A DNA stretch of 64,000 nt from positions 16,570,609-16,634,608 of the forward strand of contig NC_091149.1 of the NCBI RefSeq assembly GCF_041381155.1, in the 5' to 3' direction. Below, piece after piece: positions 10,644 through 20,768 of the stretch. The position numbers and the translations under genes were made by a program. The notes beneath the pieces were generated by a model, which searched no databases, had not been told where the DNA came from, and saw only the letters and a program-made list of their open reading frames with translations. Origin of the DNA: Argopecten irradians (taxonomy: Eukaryota; Mollusca; Bivalvia; Pectinida; Pectinidae). The stretch's first letter is position 1. Each line of letters opens with the position of its first letter.

Positions 10644-12814
10644 ACATGAGTGGTAAAATTGGGTTTTACCGTTTCGTCTAACAAAAGGAAGACAGATAAA
10701 ACATCTCATCATGTAGATCCAGAAAACACTTCCTCTGTCAAAAAATGTCTATGACCAAACAAAAGAAAGAGGAAGTTCAACCCAAGCTGTACCAAAACAT
10801 GGCCTGGGGTAAAATTTGATAAGGAGGCAAATTTCATGTCTTGTGTGTGGTGTCGTAAATATCCAGCAACTGCAGATGAAAACAGTTCGCTATACAAAGG
10901 CTTTTCAAATTTTAGAACAGATTCATTACAGTCTCACCAAAGTTCTACCGATCATCAACGGGGCATGGTCATACATCTAAGAGAAAAACAACAGACAGAG
11001 ACTGTCGGATTAAGGCACTACAGTCTACTTATAAGATTTTAGAAAATGCACCCATTGCTAAAGCATTGGTGAAACTTACTGATGACCAAATGAGTCGCAT
11101 GAAGCGGCTCTTCAACACAGCTTACGGTTTCATCAAGGCAGGTAAGCCATTGAGTGATTATGAATTAATTTGTACAATACAGATGAAGTATGGTGTAGGT
11201 TTAGGCTAGAACTACCTCAGTAGAAAGTCCTGTACAGAGTTTTTGTCAAAACTATACATCTATATATCTGTACATGAAGTCTGTACTGTCTTCTCTATTT
11301 ATCAGTGTTATGTCTGATAGTAGCACTGATATATCTGTACATGTGCTAGAACAGGAATTGGTCTACATCAGGTATGTTGACCAACTTGTATCCCAGTAAC
11401 CAGAATGCTCCAGATGGTGCCACTGGCTTCTGGTACATCAGAGTCAATATATAAAGCCATCATGGAGGCATTGTCAGGTATTTACCTAAACAGTGAAAAG
11501 CTGGATCCAGCAAGAGATTTTGAATGTCTCAAACTTGTTGGTTCCAGCTTTGATCACGCATCTGTCAATTTTGGATAAAAAGGGGGTACCAACAAATATC
11601 CAAAAAGAACTTCCAAACAGTGTTGCCATCCACTGCATAGCCCATAAATTAGAACTTGCAGTTCTTGACGCAACAAGAGTTTGAATCTGTCTCGTTGGAG
11701 TCCACAATTAAGGGAATATATAACTTCTACCATTCTTCCCCAAAGAGAAGACAGGAGTTGAAGGAAATTACTTCTCTTCTTAAAAACGATCTATGTCGTT
11801 TGAGTAGTGTAAAGCAGGTCCGATGGCTAGCAAGCAAATCAAGAGTCCTGCATGCTGTGGAAAAGAACTTATTTAGTATTGCTGCTCACTTGGAGCATAA
11901 TGCCACGGTAGGAAATAGAGCAAATGATGCAATCAAGGCAAAGGAGTACCTTAACTAGATCAAATACCTCACATCCATTCGTTTACTATATTTCCTGCTG
12001 GACGACCTGTCTATAATATCTGAGCTGTAAAAGTCTTTTCAGAATGCAGACCTCTTGGTGGTAGAACTTTAATACCTCATCGAAAAGGCAGTTATAAAGT
12101 TGACAGCTCTGAAATCTTTGCCAGGAAAGAACATCAGGGTTTTTGAGCAACGGTACTAAAGCAGAACAGGAACCTTTTGCATACAAATATGTCGGGTGAC
12201 TTTTCTCTCTTGGTTGACCACACAATCAAATACACCCAAAATCGATTTTTCTGATTTGAAAAAGTCACCAATCAGTCTCCTTCAAATCCTCAACTTTCAC
12301 AAGTGGCCAATTGGCAATGATGAACTCTTTTGGAAATGAGGATATGAGGGAGCTGATGTACTCATCTAAGAAATCAGCTTTCTTTTCTGATGAGGAGAAA
12401 GAGTATATAGTAGATAATGACTGGAGTTCTCTTAAACTCCATGTCAGGCCCTTTCGTGCAAACAGCCTGCTGGATGTGTATTCCATGGTGATAATGGACT
12501 CAAATTTCAAAGATTCTTATATCACCAAGTTCTTGAAATATATGTTCACCATATCACCAAGTACAGCTGCTTGTGAGAAAGGCTTCTCCAAAATGAATAT
12601 CATTAAGACAAGCCTAAGGAGCACTCTCACAAACGAGCACATGCGGCAACTGCTGTTTACTATGTCTGAAGGCCTTGACATAGACCAATTTACTCCTAGA
12701 CCATCCATCTTGACCTGGTTGTCTTCTGGTCACACAAATCGTGTTGCTGGTGATAAAATCCAATCGAAAAAGACTGGAAGTGCATCAGGTCAAATGGAAA
12801 TATCTGGCAAATAG
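10644..12814 (+). pseudogene. Decayed hAT transposase, ZNF862-like
   Basis: Pieces of one hAT-family protein appear in order in all three plus frames. A BED/TTF-type zinc finger comes first (CVWCRKYPATADENSSLYKG at about 10839, with a downstream SHQSSTDHQR). Next is a helical segment (LTDDQMSRMKRLFNTAYGFI) that meets a TAG at 11206. A catalytic-core-like DSSTDISVHVLEQELVYIRY follows near 11321, then SVAIHCIAHKLELAV near 11620, then QVRWLASKSRVLHAVEKN near 11815. The C-terminal dimerisation domain is intact in a 167-codon frame (12311-12814) with ACEKGFSKMNIIKTSLRS. These segments match the order in hAT transposases and the ZNF862/KIAA1586-like proteins derived from them. Multiple stops and frameshifts make it a pseudogene. 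The ends of the transposon were not found. Confidence 0.8.
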
Positions 12815-13256
12815 TTTTATATCTACCGCTATTAAAGCCTGAATTTTGTTAGCTGAAAATGCAGGGGATCAACTATACTAGGCTTGCTGGATACTGTTTA
12901 AGCTGTGAATAGAAAAGAAGAAGAAAAAATCTGCATATAATGTAAATAATTAATATTGTATGTACTATAGTTTGGGTTTAACATCCTCTTATCAGCAATG
13001 ATGATTTATTAAATGTTATGATGTATACATTATTTAGTATATCATTTGATTTTAACATCTAATCTTTGGCAATTAGTTTAATTGATTTTTGTGTGTAAGT
13101 ATATGGTATGTATTGTATGAACCTTTTAATTTCTAACTATGGGTATTGACTTCTAAATGCGTGAAAGATCTAAACAGTTAAATTGGTGTTATTTTGTTAA
13201 ATTTAGAGGCTAGTAAAATTTTGGTCAAGGCTAGTAGGAAAAACTGCCAACTAACC
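12815..13256. other. AT-rich downstream flank of the hAT relic
   Basis: No coding or repeat signal was recognised. The 3' end of the transposon may lie here. Confidence 0.4.
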
Positions 13257-13403
13257 CCGTGACAGGAGCGAGCGCTCAGCAGAAGGCCAAAAGTGCTGCA
13301 GTGTCAAGGGAGAAGTTAGCTAGAATACAGTCAGTTAGGAAGAAGGAAAAAGATAATATCTTAAATTGCCTTTCCCGATCCTGCGACAGGGGCAGTAAGC
13401 ACA
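13257..13403 (-). mobile_element. Diverged retroposon fragment, head half, inverted
   Basis: GCGCTCAGCAGAAGGCCAAA, CAGTCAGTTAGGAAGAAGG and GCGACAGGGGCAGTAAGCAC correspond to the inverted middle and head of the 520-bp retroposon. Confidence 0.6.
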
Positions 13404-13632
13404 ATTCTTTCAGTTTCTCCCTTGACACCGCTCCAACTTTTGGCCTGATGATGAGCGCACATCCCCGTGAGGTAGGACCCGGTGTGTCTCGTCGTTCTAT
13501 CCCATGGCCGATACAAACCAAAGTGAAAATAAATGAAAATCTGTTCTCCTGTCTCGGCATAATTGAGTAGGACGACTGGTTCGCCCGTTGGTAGTATAAT
13601 GTGACTTTGAATTTATTTAACAAACAAACTGG
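13404..13632 (+). mobile_element. Diverged retroposon fragment, tail half, direct
   Basis: TTTCTCCCTTGACACCGCTC to GGACGACTGGTTCGCCCGTT matches the forward middle of the retroposon. With the preceding inverted fragment it forms a head-to-head pair, suggesting an inverted duplication or twin insertion. Confidence 0.6.
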
Positions 13633-13919
13633 ACAGGGACGAACGCTCAAGAGAGACGTTAGGTTACGGGGATGGCATGTCCAGTTTTGTGCCCAGACTG
13701 CAGGCAGTGTTCTCCCTGAAGGATTTTTTCCTGCTGGTCCTAAGGACCGGCTGACCCAAAAAGTTACTGGTCCTGACTGAAAGTTACTGGTTCTTACAAA
13801 ATTACCATTCCTCCTTGTAGTTCTTAATATTACTAGTTAACTTAGCTTAGTAACAGTTTTACTAACAAACGATTAACAAAGCAATACACATTAAATCACT
13901 TTATTCAGTAATTTGCCGC
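13633..13919. other. Repeat-like spacer, no named family
   Basis: A small retroposon scrap (GGACAGGGACGAACGCTCAA) is followed by CTGGTCC...GGACCGG and repeated AAGTTACTGGT motifs. A comparable but unrelated CCGGTCAAAGGACC block occurs near 19525. Confidence 0.35.
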
Positions 13920-14192
13920 TTAGATCTCCATTTCGGAACCCAAATCAGAAAGTAATGATGGTATGTCCGAGTCCAACTCTGAAAACTCCGAATCGGAAGC
14001 ATTTATGTCATCTTCCTCCTTCCCCTGTGGAAGTGGCAACTCTAATAAGGTGTCATCTGCTTCGGTTTGAGTCGAATGAGTAATATGGGAATCTGGCCTT
14101 CTAGCTCTAGAGCCATCAGCATTCCACTTATAGATGGCTGGACTTGAGGGAAATTGTTCAATTCCTGGGGATAACAGTTGGACTGCCATAAG
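13920..14192 (-). CDS. Probable last exon of the minus-strand GCPA-domain gene
   Basis: On the minus strand ATGTGTTTTTCAG precedes an open frame that begins DLMAVQLLSPGIEQFPSSPA and ends LLSDLGSEMEI with TAA at 13920. The C-terminal third is strongly acidic and serine-rich (EEDDINASDSEFSELDSD), as in disordered activation-type tails. The exon needs one nucleotide from the upstream exon. The candidate exon at 15.6-15.8 kb ends in phase 0, so at least one exon in between was not found, or this exon belongs to another transcript. An overlapping frame is also open for part of the length, but its composition is less protein-like. Confidence 0.5.
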   Translation of the reverse strand, partial: LMAVQLLSPGIEQFPSSPAIYKWNADGSRARRPDSHITHSTQTEADDTLLELPLPQGKEEDDINASDSEFSELDSDIPSLLSDLGSEMEI

Positions 14193-14320
14193 ATCTGAAA
14201 AACACATTTCATAACCTTAAAAATACATAACTCATACAGGTGTAAGGGATAATGATTTCTGGTTAACATACCAATTATACAAAACACACTTTAAACTTGG
14301 CTATGCCTTTCCATCATTCA

Positions 14321-14724
14321 TTGGCACCGCCTCACTTTTGGCCTTGCGTTGAGCGTTCGCCCCTGTGGTGAAGGCTCTGGGTTCTGTCCCCTGGCCGAGA
14401 CACACCAAAGTCTATAAAAGTGGTAGTTTCTGCTCCTGCTTAGCGCTCAGCAAACGGGGAGTGGGACGACTGGTTCGCCCGTTGTCAGTATAATGTGACC
14501 GGGTGGGGTGTGTTGCTAGGTGTCTTCGGCGGCATGCTTCAGTGATATAGCACTATTAAAAGGGCAATAGTTCCACTATACAAGAAGACATAACATGAAT
14601 TTACCGCAGTCTCCCAAAACACTCACCTCGCACAACATACACGCAACACACCGCATACATGGGAGGCCGTCCTAACATGACCATAGCTGTTAATAGGACG
14701 TTAATTAATCAAACAAACAAATCC
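14321..14724 (+). mobile_element. 5'-truncated retroposon copy
   Basis: The copy runs from TTGGCACCGCCTCACTTTTG to the tail TTAATTAATCAAACAAACAA. It is 5'-truncated, as target-primed insertion often produces, and lies in an intron of the minus-strand gene. Confidence 0.75.
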
Positions 14725-14848
14725 ATCATTTACATAGATATACATGTAACAGAATTTCTAAATATATTTCAATATAATACATCGTTCTTGCAAAGTTATT
14801 TAGGATGTTATTTCTCTACAATAGTTGTATTATGTGGTATCCATGAAG

Positions 14849-15345
14849 TATTTGTTTGTTTGTTTGATTTATTAACGTCCTATTAACAGCTATGGTCATG
14901 TAAGGACGGCCTCCCATGTATGCGGTGTGTTGCGTGTATGTTGTGCGAGGTGAGTGTACTGGGAGACTGTGGTATGTTCGTGTTGTGTCTTCTTGTATAG
15001 TGGAACTGTTGCCCTTTTTATAGTGCTATATCACTGAAGCATGCCGCCGAAGACACCAAGCAACACATCCCACCCGGTCACATTATACTGACAACGGGCG
15101 AACCAGTCGTCCCACTCCCTGTATGCTGAACGCTAAGCAGGAGCAGAAACTACCATTTTTTATAGACTTTGGTGTGTCTCGGCCAGGGGACAGAACCCAG
15201 AGCCTTCCTCACAGGGGCGAACGCTCAACTCAAGGCCAAAAGTGAGGCGGTGCCAAGGGAGGCATTAGGAAAGATAAAGTCAGTTAGGAAGAAGAGAAAA
15301 GATAAGATCCTAAATTTAGTCGCCTTTTACGATCATGCAATACAA
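14849..15345 (-). mobile_element. Inverted retroposon copy cut by a minisatellite
   Basis: The sequence runs from the inverted tail GTTTGTTTGTTTGATTTATT to TTTACGATCATGCAATACAA. The final head segment is missing and the 70-bp minisatellite begins at that point. Confidence 0.75.
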
Positions 15346-15590
15346 GGTGTTGGGTGTATATCTGGTTGTATCTGTTGTGGTTTAGTAAATGACAACAGAT
15401 AGGACCAGAATACAAGGTGTAGAGTGTATATCTGGTTGTATCTGTTGTGGTTTAGTGATTGACAACAGATAGGACCAGAATACAAGGTGTTGGGTGTATA
15501 TCTGGTTGTATCTGTTGTGGTTTAGTAAATGACAACAGATAGGACCAGAATACAAGGTGTTGGGTGTATATCTAGTTGTACAGTGTATCT
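15341..15590. repeat. Minisatellite, 70-bp unit, about 3.6 copies
   Basis: Units start near 15341, 15410, 15480 and 15550, each with ACAAGGTGTTGGGTGTATAT and TGACAACAGATAGGACCAGA. Copies are nearly identical, so the array is young. It starts at the break in the retroposon. Confidence 0.85.
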
Positions 15591-15611
15591 GTTGTGGTTT
15601 AGTATGTGATA

Positions 15612-15752
15612 CTTACTATTCCCAATATATGGTTCTGGTGATCCGTTTCTTGAGGCAGATCAATGTAAATGATCTTTCTCTTCTGAATTTCCTCATAGCA
15701 GGGAGAAAAAAATCGTTCCTCAGCTCTGCTGATTTTACTTCCTTCGAGTATG
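15612..15752 (-). CDS. Candidate internal exon of the minus-strand GCPA-domain gene
   Basis: The minus strand carries an open stretch from about 15752 to 15612 containing ISRAEERFFSPCYEEIQKRK and then IIYIDLPQETDHQNHILGI. It is followed by a strong donor, GTAAGTATC. The possible acceptors (for example CTCGAAG) are weak and give phase 1 or 2, whereas the preceding solid exon (17111-16983) ends in phase 0, so a further exon would be needed. The start position is uncertain. The function of this piece is unknown. Confidence 0.4.
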
Positions 15753-15919
15753 GTGTGTCACAAGGAATCTACCAATAGAAATACCAAATACTAAACTCAT
15801 GATCCTACATGAAAAATCTGCAGAGATTGAAATGCAAATATAAATGAGTTTTGAACTACCTGTTGCAATAATAGGGATAGGTATTCTTTCAAGATATTTA
15901 CACAAAATAAAATGTGTTT

Positions 15920-16341
15920 CAGGGATCAATCTAGCTCTGATTTATTACCATTTATTGGTAAATTTCCCCTCAATGAATGAATTCCCCTCTGGTCTAAAAT
16001 TCCCCATTTAAAGCTAAAAAATGACCGTTTTTGTAACACAATTTCCCCTGTGACTTATTTTTCATTAATTTTTTAAGACTTTTGTTTGCAAATTTTCTTC
16101 ATATTTATCATACAGCTACTGCATATTTAATGATAAATTCAAATTTTACATTATTGAGCTTAAAATCTTGCTTTACTAAATCTAAAAATAAATTGAGTTG
16201 TTTTACAATTCTTTTTTACGTCAAAATGAATATATAATTTTGAACCAAAATAAGAAGATTGACAAATTCCCCTATATTTCGCCAAACTTTTCCCCTATTT
16301 TGAAAAAGGGTAGTTTCCCCAAAAACCTAGATTGATCCCTG
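15920..16341. mobile_element. hAT-like MITE with CAGGGATCAATCTAG ends
   Basis: The terminal inverted repeat CAGGGATCAATCTAG (15920-15934) is mirrored by CTAGATTGATCCCTG (16327-16341). GTGTTT occurs on both sides and may be the target duplication, partly ambiguous with the repeat end. The interior has several AATTCCCCT-like motifs and no coding. CAGGG ends suggest a hAT-type source. It lies in an intron of the minus-strand gene. Confidence 0.7.
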
Positions 16342-16982
16342 TGTTTATTAGATATGTACCATGAACCAACAATTTGAAAATTGGGAATGGTTGCTTATAT
16401 GGTAACAAGTATCTCCTAGGTTCTAGATATCTTGTATTTTATGCATCAATGGTCCACCACTATTAAATTGGAAGCTTATCAATAATTACCAATATCATTT
16501 TTGATATCTACAATACAATTATTCTCTAAGTTTCTGAATTAAAGTTATTCAATAATCTGCATTTAAGTGTGAGATATAAGGATAAAAGATCCCAGACATC
16601 ACGCCACCCTTATTTCTTACTACAGGACCATATCTCTTCACAGATTAATCAATCATTCATTCATCATTGGTATTCTTGTAAACATGTTGGAATGAGCACA
16701 ATATTATTTCAGCAAAGATGACTGATAAGTGTTAAAATTAAAAGGTAAAAAAAATAACATAATATATATACAATTGTACATAAATAATGTATTGCTATAA
16801 TTATTAAGTCCCTGCACAGTGCTCTTCATCCATGTGGAACTCACAAGGTGACTTGCATTTTTATAGTGTTTACTTTTATGAGTGTTACAATATTTAAAAT
16901 TCACAGGTATTAATTTTAAAGAGATAGAATAATTGCTTGTAATTGATTGTGACAGTATTTCCATAAATGTCCTTTTCCTTAC
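16342..16982. other. Intronic AT-rich sequence
   Basis: This follows the donor GTAAGG of the exon at 17111-16983 on the minus strand. No further exon with good splice signals could be supported. Confidence 0.4.
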
Positions 16983-17111
16983 CATGTATTCATCAAAGTG
17001 TATGACTTCCCTCATTACAATTGCGGCGGGACAACCTTTTTTCTTCGTACCAGTCAGCCTTTTTCTACTGGACATCAGGCTATATCCGTGTTCTGTAGAT
17101 TGACTGGTATC
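16983..17111 (-). CDS. Exon 3 of the minus-strand GCPA-domain gene
   Basis: The acceptor TATATATATAG and donor GTAAGG enclose 129 nt, phase 0 to 0, which fits the phase-0 end of exon 2 exactly. The product starts DTSQSTEHGYSLMSSRKRLT and continues GTKKKGCPAAIVMREVIHFD, EYM. The pattern T-K-K-x-G-C-P-A-x-I followed by V-x-x-F-x-x-Y is the hallmark of CARF/FLYWCH/WRKY-GCM-like zinc modules, here with the Cys of GCPA. A closer acceptor, CTACAG, would break the frame, so the TATATAG acceptor was chosen. Confidence 0.75.
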
Positions 17112-17284
17112 CTATATATATATATATACATAACACAATATCTGCATATATGTGTATTTCAATAATAAATTATCAAAAAATTTGATTTCAAATAAATGTA
17201 CATCCAAAATAACTAAAATTAATCTACTCACATTATTCATTTTACAATTTTTTTGTGTGTGTGAATTTTTTTGCAATATATGTA

Positions 17285-17650
17285 CAGTGTTTTTCCTGCC
17301 TATACATTTGGGGCCGAAATAAGGCCCCATTCCCAATTGTATTTCTTGTTATTTTTTCCCAAATCTATGTCTAAATTTCCCAAATCAGTGAGTTGACGCC
17401 TATTTTGTGTGACGAAACAAAAAAAAATCCGGAAATCCCAAGTCTGAACGTCGTATTTTAGTATCCATCCTTACACTTGATTCTTAAAGAAGAAGAATTG
17501 TTTATTTCTACCTTTTCCAAAATTTGCATAAACACCGTTAAAATTTTTCATTTCATACTTTTATCGCACAAAATTTCCCAACTTTTATCGCACAAAATTT
17601 CCCAATTTTCACCAGGTGGCAATTTCCCAAAATGCCCAGGAAAAACACTG
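17285..17650. mobile_element. hAT-like MITE with CAGTGTTTTTCCTG ends
   Basis: The terminal inverted repeat CAGTGTTTTTCCTG (17285-17298) is mirrored by CAGGAAAAACACTG (17637-17650). ATGTA flanks both sides as a probable target duplication, although 8 bp would be usual for hAT. The interior has repeated AAATTTCCCA motifs. It lies in intron 2 of the minus-strand gene. Confidence 0.8.
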
Positions 17651-17848
17651 ATGTATTCACGCAATATATTAAGTTATATTGTTAAGTTATTATTAAGTTA
17701 AGTTAGATAATACATTTTATAGTTGATTATGATATATAGAAATACATGGTTAGTATCTCACAATACAAAATTATTTTGGTGCAAGACTTAGGAAAGTCAA
17801 GATGGCGAGGCAATTTATGTCAGTTGCAGAATAAATAGTGATTCCTAC

Positions 17849-18006
17849 CTTTGATACTTTGGTCCTATGCTGGGGTCCTTGGTGACACTCCATGAGCTTC
17901 AGCCCAACAATCATGAACGGTGCACCATTTGAGGGAATGGTGCACCTATGCCCAACCTTCCCTTCATCCTTAAACCGGACGGAGTGTTCTCCAGCAAAAC
18001 TTTGTT
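17849..18006 (-). CDS. Exon 2 of the minus-strand GCPA-domain gene
   Basis: TTAACTTCCAG and GTAGGA bound 158 nt. The first two bases complete the split codon from exon 1 (giving E), and 52 open codons follow, ending in phase 0. It reads QSFAGEHSVRFKDEGKVGHR, CTIPSNGAPFMIVGLKLMEC, HQGPQHRTKVSK. The Cys of HRCTIP and the Cys-His of ECHQG precede the GCPA Cys of exon 3, a spacing compatible with one zinc site. Two alternative frames are closed by stops. The exact phase fit with exons 1 and 3 is the main evidence that the gene is real. Confidence 0.8.
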
Positions 18007-19001
18007 CTGGAAGTTAAAAAATCCTTTCAATATTTTTTTCTTAAAAGGACAATTCATAAAATCATTTCATGGAATTTGCTTCTGTCCAGTTTACATTCAT
18101 ATTGGCTATGAATGCCAACTGAATACTTTCAATGCTTAAGTACATACATTGATAATGTACCTGCTTTAAATTGTATTGATGTGGATTTCCAGTTTCAATT
18201 TGTCATTGAATTTTTCAAAATAATTTGTTATGTGCTTCATAAGGAATGTAGAACAACACATTTATGGCACATTCTAATTTCGTGGTTAGTCCCTTTAAAT
18301 TTAAATAATTCTTAATAAGAACTTATAGGCCACAGTGATCATGATCATGAGCACTCGCAAATTACAGCTACTTTACTATGTGTACTGCACGACAGGTACA
18401 TGAATTTGTGTATAGGCCTATGGCGCATCATTTCAACAATTGATAAAACTTTTAAGTAATTTTGTTGATAGTTATGTACCGATGATCATAATTTTCTGCA
18501 ATCGTGGATACTAAGTGGGAAGTATATCTAGTATATATTGTTTGTCTGATTCTGAAAAATATATATGATCCGTGAAACGTAGAAATGGTAAATAGGCTAG
18601 CATTAACACACCTAACTTCAGGCATCTGCATTCTGGTTTGTAGTACTAGTAGAGATGCTGACCCTACCTTTTGTCGTGAAGGAACAGCTATTCGTGATTT
18701 TGGAAAAAAAATGTTAACATCTCATGAAGCACAGCTTTTCCACATGTGACATAAACAAAACAACACTAGTCCTATATAGGTCCTATATCACAAAGATAAG
18801 GAATATTGTAAGAATGGAGTTTCCAATCTCTACTGTGATATATGTGTTTCTGCTGCATGACGTACAGTAGATAAGCTGCTCAAATTGAAATACCGAATAC
18901 ACGATATTCGATAAAAATAAACTAGTTTAGTAAAACTATAGTACATATCACATGTATTCCGATCATAATTGTTGATATTTATCGCATTACTCTTTACTCA
19001 C
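18007..19001. other. Intron 1 of the minus-strand GCPA-domain gene
   Basis: AT-rich intron between the donor GTGAGT of exon 1 and the acceptor of exon 2. No repeat with defined ends was recognised. CATTCATATTGGCTATGAAT near 18089 resembles, inverted, the GGCATCCATAGCCAATATGA block near 7886. Confidence 0.5.
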
Positions 19002-19179
19002 CAAGACTAAAGTGTCCAAAATTCTTGGTACACCTTGTAACGGTGTACGTTGTTGAGGTATGATAAGAGAATTCCCTCACAACATCATTAATATCATCAA
19101 TATCGGAAACGATGCCTCTGTAGGGGTTGGTCTTGTCAACATCGTCAAAATACGACAGCCAAGGATGGTCGTCAGCCAT
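19002..19179 (-). CDS. Exon 1 (start exon) of the minus-strand GCPA-domain gene
   Basis: ATG at 19179 has G at -3 and G at +4, a favourable start context. The exon has 59 codons plus one nucleotide and ends at a strong donor, GTGAGTAA. It begins MADDHPWLSYFDDVDKTNPY and continues through an acidic, Asp-rich stretch to TRCTKNFGHFSL. The gene then continues in exons 2 and 3 as a putative zinc-binding, probably nuclear protein, resembling the N-terminal region of CARF-like proteins that are common in bivalves. That family link comes from memory and is weak. No membrane or signal peptide is visible. Total recognised coding is about 155 codons in exons 1-3 plus the uncertain later exons. Confidence 0.75.
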
Positions 19180-19187
19180 TACGACAT
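19179..19187 (-). promoter_or_regulatory. Two-codon upstream ORF overlapping the start
   Basis: ATGTCGTAATGG on the minus strand contains ATG-TCG-TAA, whose last A is the first base of the main ATG. If the transcript includes it, this stop-start overlap could reduce initiation or favour reinitiation. The transcript 5' end is unknown. Confidence 0.4.
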
Positions 19188-19785
19188 CTCCGTAGCGGGT
19201 AGTGAATGTTAAAAAAAGAGCGGGAACTCGGATTCACATTGTGCATGCTTATTATCTCGGTTTCCGGTTTCTGGTGCTATCTGTTTCTCCAACCCGATCA
19301 TAATAAGCGTCCCAGTCTCCAAAACGTTTCAATAGGCTATACTAAAATGGGGCGGTTTATGTATCATATCCGGATTCGTGTCGCGCGCTCTCAACATAGT
19401 TTACTGGTAAGTCGATAACCAGAATATTACGAAAATTTGTTTCGTTCAGTTTGATTTTGAACCTTTCTACAATTCTACTGAGATATTTTTTTGTTTTGTA
19501 TATATCTAACTGGACGAAAAATTGCCGGTCAAAGGACCAGATGCATGGAAAAAATTGTCTGCCCGACTATAAAATTGCCGGTCACGGGCAGACGGACAGG
19601 CGTTAATTTGGAACGCTGACTGCAAGGCAGGAATTTAAACAAAATTCAGTAATATACTGTACATTTTGAACAGAGTTCGGCGTGTAGGGGCCAGGGAGAG
19701 AGAGAAGGCGTGTACAGCACAGAAAAACGGTCGTAACGTCACAGACGATTAATCTTAGTATTACCGCAAAGTTCTTTCCAATTGA
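19188..19785. other. Upstream region of the minus-strand gene
   Basis: The first 250 bp upstream are richer in CG dinucleotides (for example TCGCGCGC near 19380) than the surroundings, as expected of a promoter, but no TATA box can be assigned. Near 19515-19620 lie repeated AAATTGCCGGTCA motifs of unknown family. Confidence 0.35.
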
Positions 19786-19830
19786 TGGATTAATTAACGT
19801 CCTAGTGATAGCCAGGTCATGTTAGTTGCG
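19786..19830 (-). mobile_element. Short scrap of the retroposon tail
   Basis: GATTAATTAACGTCCTAGTG followed by ATAGCCAGGTCATGTTAG matches the inverted tail of the retroposon for about 40 bp only. Confidence 0.55.
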
Positions 19831-19931
19831 ATGACGTGGCCGTGGACGATGGACAGAAGATTTCTGACAGATGGTCGTCGTCAGAGCTACGATTCCATAC
19901 GCGTCCCATGGACCGTAGGGTTGCAACACAA

Positions 19932-20285
19932 CATGTTTGTTTAATTAATTAACGTCCTATTAACAGCTATGGTCATGTAAGGACGGCCTCCCGTGTATGC
20001 GATGTGTTGCGTGTATGTTGTGAGAGGTGTGTTTTGGGAGACTGCGGTATGTTCATGTTGTGTATTCTTGTATAGTGAACTGTTGCCCTTTTTTATTTCT
20101 AAAATCACTGAAATATGCCGCCAAAGACACCAAGCAACACACCATCCGGTCACTATATACTGACAACGGGCGAACCAGTCGTCCCACTGCCTGTATGCTG
20201 AGCGTTAAGCAGGATCAGAAACTACCACTTTTATAGACTTTGGTATGTCTCGGCCAGGGAATAGAACCCAGAGCCTTCCTCACAG
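19932..20285 (-). mobile_element. Retroposon copy, tail side, split by a MITE
   Basis: Matches the inverted retroposon from GTTTAATTAATTAACGTCCT to GAGCCTTCCTCACAG. The copy resumes at 20603 after the inserted MITE. Confidence 0.8.
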
Positions 20286-20602
20286 CATCCTCGATACTCC
20301 AGGGTTTCCGATCACTTACGATCTCTACACCCCTGGACTATCTCATAGTAAAACTGGAGGCAACATAATAGAACAGGTAATTTAGTCATTTGATGTACAT
20401 CAAAAGAGCCGTATAACGGTACACTGTGGTTGACTGTGTGGCTTTGATGTTTGGCGTCGCTCTCTCTGTAGTATTCAAAGGAAATCTTTGCTAGCCTGTG
20501 ATTGGTCAAATGTTTTCAGCTGAGCTGCCTTCAATTTCACTTTGAGATAGTCCAGGGGTGTAGAGATCGTAAGTGATCGGAACCTCTGGAATATCGAGGA
20601 TG
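20286..20602. mobile_element. Complete 317-bp MITE with ~57-bp inverted ends and 9-bp target duplication
   Basis: The left end CATCCTCGATACTCCAGGGT, then CCGATCACTTACGATCTCTA and CACCCCTGGACTATC, is repeated inverted at the right end (GATAGTCCAGGGGTG ... ATATCGAGGATG) with few mismatches. TCCTCACAG (20277-20285) and TCCTCATAG (20603-20611) flank it as a 9-bp target duplication with one mismatch. It interrupts the retroposon, so it is the younger insertion. The interior has no coding and matches a remnant at 3698-3880. Confidence 0.9.
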
Positions 20603-20768
20603 TCCTCATAGGGGCGAACGCTCAACCCAAGCCAAAAGTGAGGCGGTGCCAAGGGAGGCATTAGGAAAGATAGTCAGCTAGGAAGAGAAAAGATAAGATC
20701 CTAAATTTAGTCGCCTTTTACGATCATGCAATAGGGGCAGCAGGTACATTTCTACCGTCCTACCTGCA
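20603..20768 (-). mobile_element. Retroposon copy, head side, after the MITE
   Basis: Continues the interrupted copy from GGGGCGAACGCTCAACCCAA to the inverted head CCTACCTGCAG. Confidence 0.8.
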
